From NCBI GenBank assembly GCA_008729055.1, contig SDUX01000006.1, positions 2,055,501-2,119,500 on the forward strand: a stretch of 64,000 nucleotides of DNA. Direction: 5' to 3'. Source of the stretch: Pyropia haitanensis (lineage: Eukaryota > Rhodophyta > Bangiophyceae > Bangiales > Bangiaceae). The notes below the pieces were generated by a model that did no database searches, was not told where the DNA came from, and was given only the letters and a program-made list of their open reading frames with translations. Within the stretch, counting starts at the first letter, position 1; every line of letters begins with the position of its first letter. The position numbers and the translations under genes are program-made. Below are positions 45,546-57,705 of the stretch, one piece after another.

Positions 45546-48500
45546 CTATGTGGACGGAACCGGCTGGGGCTGCCGGTGGGAGCCCGCCGCGGCGGCCGCG
45601 GAGGACGTTCCCCCCCCCCGGTTGCGCCCGTGCTTGGCCGCCGACGCCGACGCCTTGGCGTGGTGGCCCCCCCGGTCGCCGCCGCCCCCCCCGCCCTGTT
45701 GTTGCCTCGCGAGCGCCCGCTTGGCGCGCTTGGCGCGGATGCTCTTGACCGAAAAGACGTCGGGCAGGTAAAAGGGGCTGTTGGCCGCCGCCGCCGCGCC
45801 CGCGCCCGCGCCCGCGCCGCCGACGCCGCCGGCCGCACCAACCGGCGGGCCACCGCCAGCACCGCCGTCGCCACCGCCGCCGCCGCCGCCAAGCCCATTC
45901 GCGCCGATACCGCCGTGGAGGTGCCCCAGCGGGCGGGGCGCGCCGCCCGTGGCGCTGCTGACGACCGACCCCTGGTGGTCGAGCAGCCCGTCCCCGCCCC
46001 CCCCACCGGCATACGCCAGCGCCACGCTGTCCACGCTGCTGGCGGTGCTGTCGACGCGGACGCCGCCGACGGCACCGCTGGCGCGCCCACCGTCGACGCC
46101 ATTGCCAATGCTGGCGGCCGACGCGAGGCCGGAAAAGTCATACACGCCGGTGCCCCCCGTCGACGGGTAGCGCACGTGGTGGGTGACGGGCGCCGCGTCG
46201 GCGCCGTCGGTGGCCGCCGTGACGGGCGAGGCGGTGGGGAAGAAGGGGCCCCCGTCCGCGCCCGGCGGCGCCAGATCCGCCGCAGACGGGGCGCTGAGGG
46301 AGACGAGCGACGCCTCGGCGGCAACGGCGCTCGTCGACGTCGGCGACGCGGAGTGGTGCTTCCGCCGGTGGTGCCGCCCGCCACCCTCCCCGCCCCGGCC
46401 ACCCTGCGGTGCCGCCGGAAAGACCCCCGGCGCGGTGCCCGCCGTGGCGGCCGCCGCCGCGACGCCCGCCGGCGTGGCGCCCGTCGACGTTGTCCGGTGG
46501 GACCGTTCCCGCCCGCTCCGCCGGTGGTGCCGCCGCCCGTGGTGGCCCCCCGTCGACGACACGGGCTGCACAGCGGCGGTCGCGACCAGCGGAGAGGGGT
46601 GGTCAAAGACGCCCTCGGATAGGGACGACACGCCGTCCTGCAGCGCCGCGCCCGCGTCCGCCACCCCATAGTTGCTCGACACGGTCCGCGACGGCAGCAG
46701 CGGCTCGTCGCCGGCGGCGTGCGCTAATGGCGCCGCGCCTGGCATCAGCAGCGGCTCGGCGGGTGGGTGGTGCTGGTGTGGCAAATACTCGTCCCCGTAG
46801 GCCGCGCCATAGCCGGCGGCGGTGGCGGCGGCGGCCATGTCGCTGTCGTGCCGCCCCACCGGCTGCCGGCCGGCCGCCCCCGCCGCGCCTGGCAGGTGCG
46901 CCTCAAACACCGGCGCGTGCTGTACGTGCTGCACCGGCACGCCGTGGGGCATGGCCGGCGCGTGCGACGGCGGCGGCGCCGCTGGCGGCGGCACGTGGAA
47001 GCCCGCCTGCGCCTCGGCGGCGGCAAACTCGACCGACAGCTGCGCAGCGCCGTCCTCCCCATCGTCCGAGTCGTCGTCCAGGTCGAGCGCGCCCTTGACA
47101 TCGTCAATGGCCATCGACGACATGCGTGCGCGGCGCTGCTGGGTGCCCAGCGCGGATCGGTCGTTGCGGATGGGCCGCGTCGACAGCTCCGTCGACACGA
47201 TCCAGTTGTGCTGCAGCGCCGCGCGGGCGGTGAGGCGCTTCTTGGGGTCCAGCTCCAGGAGGCCCGCGACCAGGTCCTTGGCATCGTCCGAGATGTCCCG
47301 CCACTCGGCCTCGGGGAAGTCGTACTTGCCAGACCGCACCCGCCTGAGCACCTCCTTGATGTTGTTGCCATCAAACGGGAGCGCCCCCGACAGGATGTTG
47401 TACAGCAGCACCCCACACGACCAGCAGTCCACCGCGGGGCCGTACGTCTCGCCGCGGATGACCTCGGGGGCGACAAAGAAGGGCGTCCCGTACATGCCGT
47501 TGGTGCACTTGTCACCAAAGGAGGTCTCCAGCACAAAGTCGGCGAGCCCAAAGTCCGCCAGCTTCACCTTGAGTGGCCACTGCTTGTTCATGGCCAAGAT
47601 GTTCTCCGGCTTGATATCCCGGTGCACAATGTCGTGCTCGTGGAGGCACGCGACGCCCTGCAGGATGTCCTTCATGATGCTGCTCGCGTTGCGCTCCAGA
47701 AAGTACCCCTCGTTGGCCAGCAAGTCGTACAGCATCCCGCCCGGCATGTACTCCATCACCAGGAACATATTGTCGCGCGTGTCAAAGCAGTCGTACGTGC
47801 GGACAACGTTGACGTGGTCGATGCACTTGGACACAAAGTTCATCTCGCACTCGACGGAGCGCATCAGCTCCGTGTCCCGCTTGTTCTTCTTCATCACCTT
47901 GATGGCCACCTGCTCGCCGGTCGTCTTGTCGTAGCCGACGCGCACCTCGGCAAAGGAGCCCATGCCGATGAGGCCCGTCACGCGGTAAAAGTTGCCAATC
48001 TTTCGCCGCGACGCCCGCTGCAGCAGGTCCGCCCACTTGTCACAGTCGACGCGCGAGTGGGGGAAGAGCGCCAGCTTCTTGCCGTCAAACAGCTGCAGCA
48101 TGATGGCCTCGCCCTTGTGGCCGAGCGTGACGCGCGAGTCGATCAGGCTGATCCCCCAGGTGGGCAGCGAGTCCTGCACACCCACCCGACCACCAATCGC
48201 ACCCGGGATGCAATAAAAAAAAAAAAAAAAAAAAAAAAACCCACCAGCCACCAAAACCCCCAACAACGGCGTCAGAGACCAGCAAGAACACATCCTGAAA
48301 CGCAAGCGCAGCCGACCACGCGCGCGTGCGCGCACCCCCGGAACACTCCCGTCCTGCCCGACCCCCCCCCCCATCCCCCCACCCCCACCCACGCCCGAAT
48401 GGCGAGATGCCGACAGCACCCCCAGCGCACGCCGCCATTCCCGGCCAAACACCAGCCGGTTCCCCCCCCGCCCCCCCACCCCACCCCACCCCCACCCCCT

Positions 48501-48727
48501 GGCCGACAGCACGCACGACGGGGAGCACAGCCCACTCCCCCACCCCCCGCCCCCCGTCACCGTCAGCACCCCCCCCCCCCCAAAAAAAAACGCACCTTGC
48601 GGCGGTGGTTGAACAGCGCCGAGTCTTGGAGCTTAAAGTAGCGCGTCTTGCGGCCGTGGAGCTTGCGGCCCTCCTTGTCGAGGTAGCCGTGCAGCGCCAG
48701 CGGCGGGCCATGCCGCAGGCTGCTCAT
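45546..48727 (-). CDS. PH-domain Ser/Thr protein kinase (CAMK-like), two exons
   Basis: Exons 48727-48596 and 48173-45546 give 919 aa. Residues 1 to about 100 form a PH domain split by the intron: LHGYLDKEGRKLHGRKTRYF at the start, then VTLGHKGEAIMLQLFDGKKL and the C-terminal helix DKWADLLQRASRR with the invariant Trp91. Residues about 107-385 form a full Ser/Thr kinase: GMGSFAEV (114-121), Lys136 in VAIK, HRDIKPEN (228-235), DFG (251-253), GTPFFVAPE (273-281), and a standard C-lobe ending in an Ala-rich HNWIV helix. The sequence resembles CAMK-group kinases with a PH module that targets phosphoinositides. Residues 390-919 are low complexity (Ala/Gly/His/Ser) with an acidic patch DDDSDDGED and a basic RAKRAKRALARQQQ near the end; no domain seen. 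The start at 48727 is preferred because it opens directly into the PH domain; an in-frame ATG lies 34 codons upstream. Confidence 0.93.
48174..48595 (-). other. Intron of the PH-kinase gene, with a T25 tract
   Basis: Phase-0 intron of 422 bp: donor AAG/GTGCGT, acceptor GTGTGCAG/GAC. On the coding strand a run of 25 T (plus-strand A25 at 48215-48239) lies about 40 bases upstream of the acceptor, longer than a usual polypyrimidine tract. Splicing restores the PH domain. Confidence 0.85.
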
Positions 48728-49234
48728 CGTGGCGCCGCCCGGCGCGGGCGGGCGGGCGCGCACGCCGACGCGGCCGCCGCCGCCGCCGCCGCCGCCGACC
48801 GAGACCGTGGCCGCAACCGTGACCGTCACCGCGACCGCGACCGTGACCGCCGCGTGGGGGCGATGGCCGGCGTCGCCGCCGCCGGCGTGTGCACCGCCTG
48901 GCGGCGGGGCGGCCCGCGTGGTCGCTGCCGCGCTCTTGACGTCCTTCCCAATTCACCAAGCCAACCGCCCCCCTCCCCCCCCCCCCCCCCCCCCCCCCCA
49001 ACCCCTCACCCACCCCCCACCCCACCAAACAGTAATCCTCGCCCCGCTCCCCCTCCACCCACCGTCCGGCCCTCGCAACGCGGCCGCGTGCCCCCGCCAC
49101 CGCCGCCGGCGTCGTCACCCCGATCGTCCCCCCCGCTGCAGGCGGAATGCCCGCCCGCGGCGCCTGCGCCACACCCCCAGTGGGCCACCCGCCGCGGCGG
49201 CAGCAGCGGGCACGCCGCCGTCGGCGCCCGTCAC

Positions 49235-49277
<43 letters not shown>

Positions 49278-52200
49278 GCAGCGGCGGCAGCGGCGGCGGC
49301 GGCGGCAGCGGCGGCCGGCAGCGCGTCCTTGCCGCGCTGCCGCTCTGCCCACGCGCACCCCCCCAGGCGGCAGTGGCGCCCACACCCCGGCCTGCCAGCG
49401 GCTGCCGCCGCCCCCTCTCCCCGCTGCACCGGCGCCGCGGCGGATCCGGCACACCCCGTCAGCGGGGCGGCCGCGTCACGCACCACCCCCCCCCCCCCCC
49501 CCCCCCCCTCCCCAGCCGTCGGCGGCGCCCACCCCGCCGCGGGCGCGTGGCCGCGCGTGCGTGCCGCCGCGGCGTCACGGACAAGCGCGCGCGTCGAGCA
49601 CGCAAGGGGTGCGGGGCGGCGCGAGGGGGGTGAGCGGAAGGGGGGGGGGGGGGTAAGAGGTGCGCAAAGGGGCACCGCGCACCGCTGCCGCTGCCGACGG
49701 CGGCTGCCGTGCCTGCTGCCGCCGCGGCGGCCGGTCGCGACGCTCCCCAGTCCCGTGGGCCGAGGAGGGGGGCGGGGGTGGGCGGGGGGGGGGGGGGTGG
49801 CGCCGCCCGCGGCCGGCCCGCGGCCGCCGCCGCCGCACACCCGAGGCGGGTCGCCGACGCGGGCCAGGCTGTCGCCGCGGCGGGCGGCGGGCGGGCCCGC
49901 GGCTCGCCGGCCGGGCCGTCGGCAACGGGCACGTCAGGGGGGCGCCGCCGCGCGTGCGCGCACGTACGAGGCGCGCGGGGCGGGGGGCGGTGGTGGTGGG
50001 GGGGAGGGGCGGGGGGGGGGGCAGGTTGGTGGGCGGGTAGGGGGGGGGGGGTACGGGGGGGGGGGGGAGGTGTAGAGGTGTGGGAGGGTGAGAGGGCGGG
50101 AGGGGGAAGAAGGAAGCGCCTTCTGCGTGGGCAGAGGGTGGGGGTGGGTGGGGGGGGGGGGGAGGACAGAGGGCGGAAGGGGGGGGAGGGGGGGGCGGTC
50201 CCACCGCCGCGGCCGCCGACAGCCTGCCCCGCCCACCCGTCGCGGCCGCCGACGGCCGTCACCGCGGGCTGCCGGCGCGTCGCGGCGGCCACTGCCGCGG
50301 CCGTTGGCACGAGCGGCGGCGGCCGGGGCGGGGGCGCCGCGGGCGGGGAGGCGGCGCCGGGATCGGCCGGCGGCCAGCACGCACGGCCGCGGCGGCCGCT
50401 GCAGCCTCCCCGCGGGCGGCGCGGTTCCCCCCCCCTCTGCCCCCCCCCCCCCCGCCCCCCCGCGGACGGCCGCCGACGCACGCGGCCGGTCCGCCCGGCG
50501 TGGCACACCCCCCCGGCCACCGCCGCGGTGAGCACCCCGTCGTCGGGCGGGGGCGGGGGGGGGGGGGACGGCCAAAGCCAGACACGCACGCCGCGGCGGC
50601 GGCGCCAACGGACCCCCCCCGCCCAGACCCACACCTGGCGTGTCGGCGGCGCGCCGCCGGCCGCCGCGGCCGTGGGCCACCCCGTCTGTGACGCGAGTCG
50701 GGGGGGGGGGACGAGGGGGGGGGGGGGCGGCGGACAGGTAGGCTGCGGCCGCGGCGCGGCGGGCAGGGGGGGGGGGGATGAGTGGAGGGACGTGGGGGGG
50801 GCTGCGTGCGGCCCACCCGCGGCGGAGGCGGCGGCCGCTACCGCCGCCGCCCACCCGCGGGGGTGCGTGAGGCGGGAGAGGGGGGGGGGAGGGGGGGGGG
50901 GGCGCAGCCACTTGCAGGGCGCGGGGGTGTGGGGGGGGGGGGAGGGGGGAGGTCTGCGCGGCTGCCGCCGCCGTCGTCGACGCCGGCGCCGGCGGCGGCG
51001 CCGCCCCCCCCTGCCCGCGCGCGGCCCGCACACACTGGGCGGGAGGGGCGGCGGGCGGCGCCGCGGTGGGGCCCGCGGCTCGTCCACCCGCACCGCCGCG
51101 GCGGGTGCGGGGGGGGGGGCGTCGGCGGGCCCCCCCCACCCCCCCCCCCCTGCGCCCCTTGGGCGGTGCCCAAAGCACAGTGTCTGGCGGCGGGCGCCGC
51201 AGGGGCCGTCCGCTGCGGCGGCCGGTCACGTGCCGCGGCCGCCCACGCCCCCCCCCCTCCCCCCCCCTCCCTCACACACAGTCCGACAGGGAGGGGGTCA
51301 GAGTGGGGCACAGAGGCCACGACTCCCGCCGCCCCCCCCCCCTGTCCCCCCCCTCATTGGCCAAGTCACACGGGGTGCCGCTGCCGGCGGTGGCGCAGAC
51401 GCCGACAGGGGGCCCCCAGCGGGTGGTAGACAGCGAGGCCGCGTGGCTGACGGCACCTTGGGGTTGTTGGCTCTGGGGGCGTCACGGTGGGCCGCCGCCG
51501 GGCGGCGGCGGCCCGAGGTGTGCCACTCGCGTGCGGGACGTCGCGGTGGGTGGGCGGGACCGGGGGAGACCAAACGGGGGGCCACGCACGGCCGTGCATC
51601 AGGGCGGCCCGTGAGACCGCCGCGGGGGAGGCGGCCACGTAGCGGCCCGCGCTGGGCGGCCGACGGTCGGCGGCGGCGGTGAGCGGGAATTAACCGGGCG
51701 GGCGCAGGCAGTAGAGTGCGTCGGTGCGGGTTGCCCCTGTTTTTTTTTTTTTTTTTTCCGTCGCGGCTTTGGACGGCGGACTTGCCGCGGCTCTCTGCAG
51801 GCGTCGACACCGTCTGGCGCCGTCGGTGGCGCCGCGGCCGTCGTCATTGCCCGCCAGACCCGCGCACCGCCGGGGCTCGCGGCGGACGGTGCCCGCGGGC
51901 GGCGCCAGCGGCGACCGCCCGCCGACACAGCCACACGGCCTTTGACGTTTCGGTCTTGCAGCTGGGGCACTGGCGTGCGGCTGGCTGGCACGGCTTGGCG
52001 ACGCGGGGGCGACCGCCCCCCCCCCCCCCTCTTTGGGGCGGCGGCCGGCCACCGACGGGACCGCCCGCTCTGTTTTGCCTTTGGTAGGTTGTCGCTCTCT
52101 GGCGGTGGTGGTGATGGCGCACGGGCGGAACGCGGGCGGCGCATGGGGCAACCGCCGTGCCCGTCCTGACCGCCCGCGCGGGTCGGGACGTGCGCGCCGC

Positions 52201-54509
52201 CGCCGCCGCCAGCCGGCCTTGCCACCATGCGCGCGCGCGGGTGGCCGCCGCGGCGTGGGCGGGTGAGCAGCTGGGGGTCAAAGTCCAACGGGGCGTCGCC
52301 GGCACCTTGCCTGTGCTCCCGCGCTCGATGCCGGCTGACCGCGGCGGTTGCGTCGGGACGGGCTGTGCTGGCGGCGGCGGCCCCGCACCGGCGGGTGCGA
52401 CCGCCTGGCCGGGGAGGGCGGCTGTGCCAGCGGCGGTAGCTGCGGCGGCGGCGGCGGCTGCAACTGTGGTGGAAGCGGCAGCAGCGGCGGTGGCGGCTTT
52501 TTGGGGGGGGGGAGGCGCTCTGGTGCTTCCCCGCTGGGGGCTGCGGGCGGCAGCCGCCGACGGCGGGCGCGCCGCGGCGGGGGTGCGTACTACGCTGCGC
52601 CGTGCGGCCCGGGGTGGCGTGGCCCGCCGCGGATGCTGCCATCGCGGCACCCCACGTCGGGTGGTAGTGCGACGCACGCAAAAGGGGGGGGGGGGGCGGG
52701 TCGCTGGCCGCTCTTGCTTCGTCGCCAGCACCACGTCGACGGCGATAGCGCCGGCGGGGTGGCTGCCAGTAGCTGGGCGTCATTGAAGGTGAGGGCCGCC
52801 GTCTGCAGCTGGGGGGGGGCAGTTGTCGCTGCCGCTACCTCTGCTTCTGGCGCTGGCGCTGGCGTTGCGGCTGCCGCTATCTGCACAGCAGCCACTGCCG
52901 TCGCCACTGTCGCCGCTGTGACTGCCAAAATCCTCTTTGGTTGGGCTGCCCAGGCTGCGGCCGGCGGCGGCGGCGGTGCCGCCATCCACCACGGCCGACG
53001 GCACGCTTGGCCGACGGCACCTGTGAGCCGCTGTCGCTGGCGGCCGAGCTGCCGCCCGCCACTGCGCGTGGCCGCCAGCTGCGGCGAGCGCCAGACGTGG
53101 AGGCGGCGGCGGGGGGGGTTGAGCACGGTGCCACTCCCGTGGACATGGCTGGCGTCTTGGCGGACGGCACCACGACCGCCGCTACCGCTGTGCTGCGGCG
53201 ACAGCTGTCTTCCTGTAGGAAATTGCGGGGGGTGGTGCCACACCCCTTGTGCTCCACGTAGAGGACCTTTCCTGCCAGCCGTGACGACAGTTATGATGTC
53301 CACTGAGGCATGGTCACGCTTGCCGCTTCGGCCTTTGTCTTGCCGCGGTGCACGTCTGGTGGTCGTCTGGGCGGTGGCGGTGGCAGTGGTGGCGGCGGCG
53401 GTGAGCTTGACCGGGTTTGGAAACAGACAGGCCCTCTCATGACAGGCCCTCTCATGACGCTCGTGCAGCTCGGTGGATTGTATTGCAGGGGCGGCCAAGG
53501 TGCTTCCGTGTGGTTTGCTGTGACGGTACACTCCTCCCCATCAAACATGGCGAAGGAGAGTGAGCTGTGCAGACAAGGTGCTCGAATGTCTGGCGCTGCG
53601 TTCGTGCCTGTTCTCCACGGGCGGCGCCCGGTGGTGTTGCATGGAAGAAAATCAGCGGCCTGTACCCACTATCCCAGGCGGGTGCCGAGCCTGGTGCAGC
53701 CGACCTCCCTTTTGGGGAGCCCCCACGCCCGTGGGAGAGGCCCCAACCTCGGGCGCGCCATGCGCACCGAGGAGGCGTCGCTCGCCCCCGGAAGCGTCCT
53801 CTTTCCCGCGGGGTCGCGGCCAGTCCCGGGACTGGCCGGCCCCGTGCGAGCGCAGAGTGAGACGCAGCCGCCGCGCTGAGCCGCCTGCAGTTGGCGGCGC
53901 GGCCAGCCTCGAACCCGCGCCTGTGGGATGGGCACCGGCAACGCGCCGCGCGGGCCACTTTGCTGGACGGCCTAAACGTGCAAGGCGACGCCCGCGCGGA
54001 CCTGTTCATCAACTCGCACGCTACTGTGGGTACAGTACACCCGGCTGACACAGAATTTCGACTGACGTGTACATGAATTTGTTCGGCTGGGCCTCAAATT
54101 CGGATCGGTGTCTGCGCGTCCACCCGCACCGCTCTCGCCGCGGTCGCCGGCGCGGGGAGTGCAGACGCCAGAGCCGGCCGGCCGTGCGGCGCGGCGCTCT
54201 TGCGTCTGCACCCCCCGTGCGCCGCCCACCCGCGCAGGCCCGGCCCGCATCGCAGGCGTCGTTGGTCGCGGCGCGCGGCGGCAACGGCCCCATCCCTCGT
54301 GTGCACCGGCACGGCGGGCGGGCGGGCGGTCGGTTGGTCGGCCCCATTGCTCGCGCGCGGCGGCCGCAGTGGTCGGCTAGGTCCCGGTGGGCGCCCCCCC
54401 CCCCCCCCCCGCGCTTCCTATTTTTTTTTGCCGCTGGCGGCGGTCGCCCCCCGTGACCGCCACCGCCAATGCGCGGCGGCACCCCCACCAGTGGCAGGCG
54501 CGACGGACC
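48728..54509. other. 5.8-kb region without a supported gene
   Basis: Upstream of the divergent PH-kinase and apyrase genes. From 48950 to 51700 it is dominated by long C and G runs with all frames open, encoding only Pro/Gly/Arg/Ala. A T18 run lies at 51740-51757. From 51760 to 54500 some frames look less repetitive: a minus-strand frame near 51930-51965 reads CPSCKTETSKAVWLC, and a plus-strand frame at 51366-51480 reads VPLPAVAQTPTGG. None is enough to call a gene. A damaged gene hidden by homopolymer errors cannot be excluded. Confidence 0.4.
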
Positions 54510-56709
54510 ATGTCCCGCCGCTTCCGGCCGCTCCCCAACGGCAGCGCCATGGCGCCCGGCGGCGGCGGCGGCGGCTCCCTCTTTGCCCGCGTGCTGAGCG
54601 GCCGCCCCAAGGAGCGGGCCATCAAGGTGGCCGCCGTGCTGCTGCTCGCCGCGCTCGGCACCTACTCGCTGCTCCGGTCGTCGTCGCTGCTGCCGGCGAG
54701 CGGTGTCCCCGCCGGCCGCGTGTACGGCCTGATGATTGACGCGGGGAGTACGGGCAGCCGCGTGCACACGTTTGTGTTTGATCGGGTGGCCGACCCGGGC
54801 GCCGCGGCGGCGGCCGCGGCGGCCGCCACGTCGGCGGCGGCGGCCAAGGCGGCGGCCGCGGCGGCGGCCAAGCTGCAGCTGCGGAAGGAGGACTTTCTGG
54901 CCATCAAGCCGGGGCTGTCATCGTTCAAGACAGACCCGGCGGCGGCGGCGGCGAGCCTGCTGCCGCTGCTCGCGCGCGCGCGGGAGGTGGTGCCGGCGTC
55001 CCAGTGGGAGGAGACGCCCGTCTTTTTGCGTGCGACCGCGGGGCTGCGGATGGTGGGGGAGGAGGCGGCGGAGCGGATCTTGCGGGAGGTGCGGCAGACG
55101 CTGGCGGCGTCGGAGTTTCGGTTTGACGTGGACAAGGGCGCCGAGTGGGTACGTTGACCAGCAGAGTTGGGGTGGTGATGCCGGTGTGCTTTGCAGTTGG
55201 CTGGAGAGAGGGGGATGTGGCCCGGCAGGCCAGCACGCGTTTGACGGTGGGCCTTGGTCGGGGAGCAGCGCCGCCGCGGTGGTGTCACGGGTGTGACCTC
55301 TGGGTATGGGTCTCTAACCTCCTTCTGCTCCGTGTGTGCTCGTGGCATTCCCTATCCTCGCCGTCCTGACCGTTTGTCGTTGTGGGGGTGGTCGTGTGTT
55401 GCTGTTTCCATGGCGGGTTGCATGCCCTCTGGCTTGCGTTACTCGTGTCGTCCCTGTGATGCTGCTCCCGCTGGTGCCGTTGGTGTTGTGGTGGACGTAG
55501 GCCAAAATTTTGGGCGGCAGCGACGAGGGCATCTACTCTTGGATCACGGTCAACTACCTGCTGGACCGGCGGCCCGATGACACGGTGGGGACGCTCGAGA
55601 TGGGCGGCGGCTCGTCGCAGGTTGCGTTTGTCCCCCCGGCAGCGTCGAAACCACCGGCGGCGTGCACCACCCCCTCCCAGCCCGTGTCGTTCAAGGGGCG
55701 GCCGCTGCCGCTGTACACCACCTCCCACCTCGAGTACGGGCTCAAAAAGTCCAAGGCGGTGGCGCTCGCCGCGTTTGAGTCGACCAACAACCTCACCGGC
55801 AACCCGTGCTTCCACGCCGGCGCCCTGGACGTGGGCGTCCCGTTTGAGACCCGCTCCGTGCAGGTCGTTGGCACCGGCAACTTTGACGGCTGCGTCGCGG
55901 CGCTGCAGTCCCGCCTGCAGCCCGCCGTCAGCCCGTGCGAGTGTGAGCTGTGCACGTACGGGCGGGTGGCGCAGCCGCCGGCGGGGCCGTCCGAGTACGT
56001 GGCGTTTGCGTTTTACGCGGAGCGCACGACGGATATCGGGATGGCGTCGCCGCTGACGCTGGCCGACATCCGCGCCAAGGGGTCGGAGGTGTGCGCGATG
56101 GGCATTGAGGAGGTGCGGCAGGCGTACCCAGAGGGCACCGTCAAGAACGGGGTCGCCACCGACCTGTGCTACGATATGGCGTTTATCTACACCCACCTGG
56201 CGGTCGGGCACGGCCTGCACAACGCGCCGGGCACGCGGATATCGGTCGTCCACAAGATCAATGGGTACGTGTGGGGGGGGGGGGGGGCGGGGGGTCGTCG
56301 TTCAGTGTGGGATTGAATGGGCCCGCGAGGGGAGTGTGAAGACGGCCGTGCTGTGGCCTGTTGCCGCCCCGGGATGGAGCGCCACCCATGGGGTGGTGCG
56401 CCCCCGTTTGTGGCGTCGCGCGCGTGTGGGGCACCCCCCTCGATCACCGCATCTGCACGTCGTGTCGGTACACAGCCACCTCGTACAGCGTACTGACCTG
56501 GCCTGGTCCTCTCCCCCACCCCTCTTCGTGGGCCCCCGTGGTTTGCTCGTGACGCGTTGCACGCCGCCCTTTTGTTTTCCGCGCCTGAACGGTGGCCGTG
56601 TCCTTGGCACTATGTCCCCTCCCCCCCCTGCTCCTGGTCCCCGCCGCACAGCGTGGAGCTCGGCTGGTGTCTGGGCGCCATGTTTGCCGAGCTCAGCAGC
56701 CTCTCGTAG
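54510..56709 (+). CDS. GDA1/CD39-family nucleoside phosphatase (apyrase), three exons
   Basis: Exons 54510-55148, 55501-56264 and 56652-56709 give 486 aa. An N-terminal membrane helix (AIKVAAVLLLAALGTYSLL) after a basic start indicates a type II membrane protein of the Golgi/ER lumen or cell surface. Apyrase conserved regions appear in order: ACR1 GLMIDAGSTGSR; ACR2 FLRATAGLRMV; ACR3 ILGGSDEGIYSWITVNYLL; ACR4 TLEMGGGSSQVAF; the final region KING-VELGWCLGAMF, completed only by splicing exon 3. Several Cys in the C-terminal half (CTT, NPCFH, FDGC, CECELC) suit lumenal disulfides. It should hydrolyse nucleoside di- or triphosphates, for instance GDP/UDP in glycosylation or extracellular ATP. An Ala-rich insertion follows ACR1. 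There is no C-terminal membrane helix. All three exon joins keep frame and have good splice sites, so the model is firm. Confidence 0.95.
55149..55500 (+). other. Apyrase intron 1
   Basis: Phase-0 intron of 352 bp with donor GTACGT and acceptor GACGTAG. Splicing joins GAEW to AKILGG and completes ACR3. It is T-richer than the exons. Confidence 0.9.
56265..56651 (+). other. Apyrase intron 2
   Basis: Phase-2 intron of 387 bp with donor GTACGT and acceptor CGCACAG. Splicing makes KING-VELGWCLG, the last conserved region, and leads to a stop at 56707-56709. Confidence 0.88.
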
Positions 56710-57705
56710 CTGCCGCGCAACCCTTTTTCTATTTTTTCGCCCCCTGGCGGCAGCTCCCCCTACGAAAAACGCACGTGCGCGTCGTCGCCCCTACTCGCCG
56801 CCTGCCTTCCCACCTCCCCTCCCCGACCTGTTCCCAGTCGTCCACGTTGTCCGTTCCCGTCAGGCCGGTACTCTCTCCCACTCGAGCCGGTCGTGGCGAC
56901 GTGTGCCGCCGCACAGCGGCAGTGCGCTCGACCGCGGCTGGTGCCGACACCCTGCCCCCCCCCCCCCCCATCATCGTGCCCTCACCGGCAGCACGTGCCG
57001 CCGCGGCGACGGCGCCCGCTTTGCCCGGCCGTCGCAGCGGCGCCTCCACCCCAGCCAGACGTGGGCCCCGTACAGGCACGTAGCAGGCAGGTACCCACCC
57101 TCGAGGCGGCCGTGTGGCCCACCGCCGGCCCGCGGCGGCCGCCCTCCACGGGGATGGGCCCCAGCGGGCGGGCGGCCACACCCACTGGGAAGAGCCGCCG
57201 CGGCGAGGCCGGCGGACGGGCGGCCAACCGGCGCGGCGGCCGCTGTGCCCTCTTTTGAGTTTTGAAATTCAAAGGCGGGGCCACGGACGCGGGCCGCTGC
57301 TGGGGGTCGGTTCGGCGTGGCCGGCCCGCCGCTGCTCCCGCCACGCGCCTCGACTCCCCCCCCCTCCCCACCCCGCGGGCTGGCCGGGCGCCGCCAAACG
57401 CACCCGCGCGGTCTGTTTTCGCGGCGCGCGCGGCTCCATCGCGCAGCCCGTGCGCAGCTCCTTCCCGACCCGTCCCCTCCCGATCCCCGTCTCGACGGCC
57501 CCCACCTCCGCACTCTCATCCCTCCACCCCCCTCCCCCCCCCCCCACGCCCCTCTTCCTCTCTCTCCATCCCTTGCTCGGGTCTTTTTCCCACACCTCCC
57601 CCCCCCCTTCGCTGTCCACCTCCCCTCTCTCCGCCCCCAACCCTCTCTCCTCTTCCCACGCGCGTACTCCCCCCCCCCCCTCTCCTCGTCCGCCCTCCCG
57701 CCACG
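56710..57705. other. Region between apyrase and Mad3/BubR1-like gene
   Basis: About 1 kb with the apyrase 3' UTR and the promoter and 5' UTR of the checkpoint gene. Many C runs; no gene seen. Confidence 0.45.

Noticed and set aside
48174..48569. Continuous translation through the PH-kinase intron
   Set aside because: It inserts Gly- and Phe-runs in the PH domain; splicing gives a clean domain with proper GT-AG sites.
53890..53970. Possible tRNA-like gene on the minus strand (A-box-like CAGCAAAGTGG, B-box-like GGTTCGAGGCT)
   Set aside because: The D-loop would be far too long, and the anticodon, T and acceptor stems do not pair.
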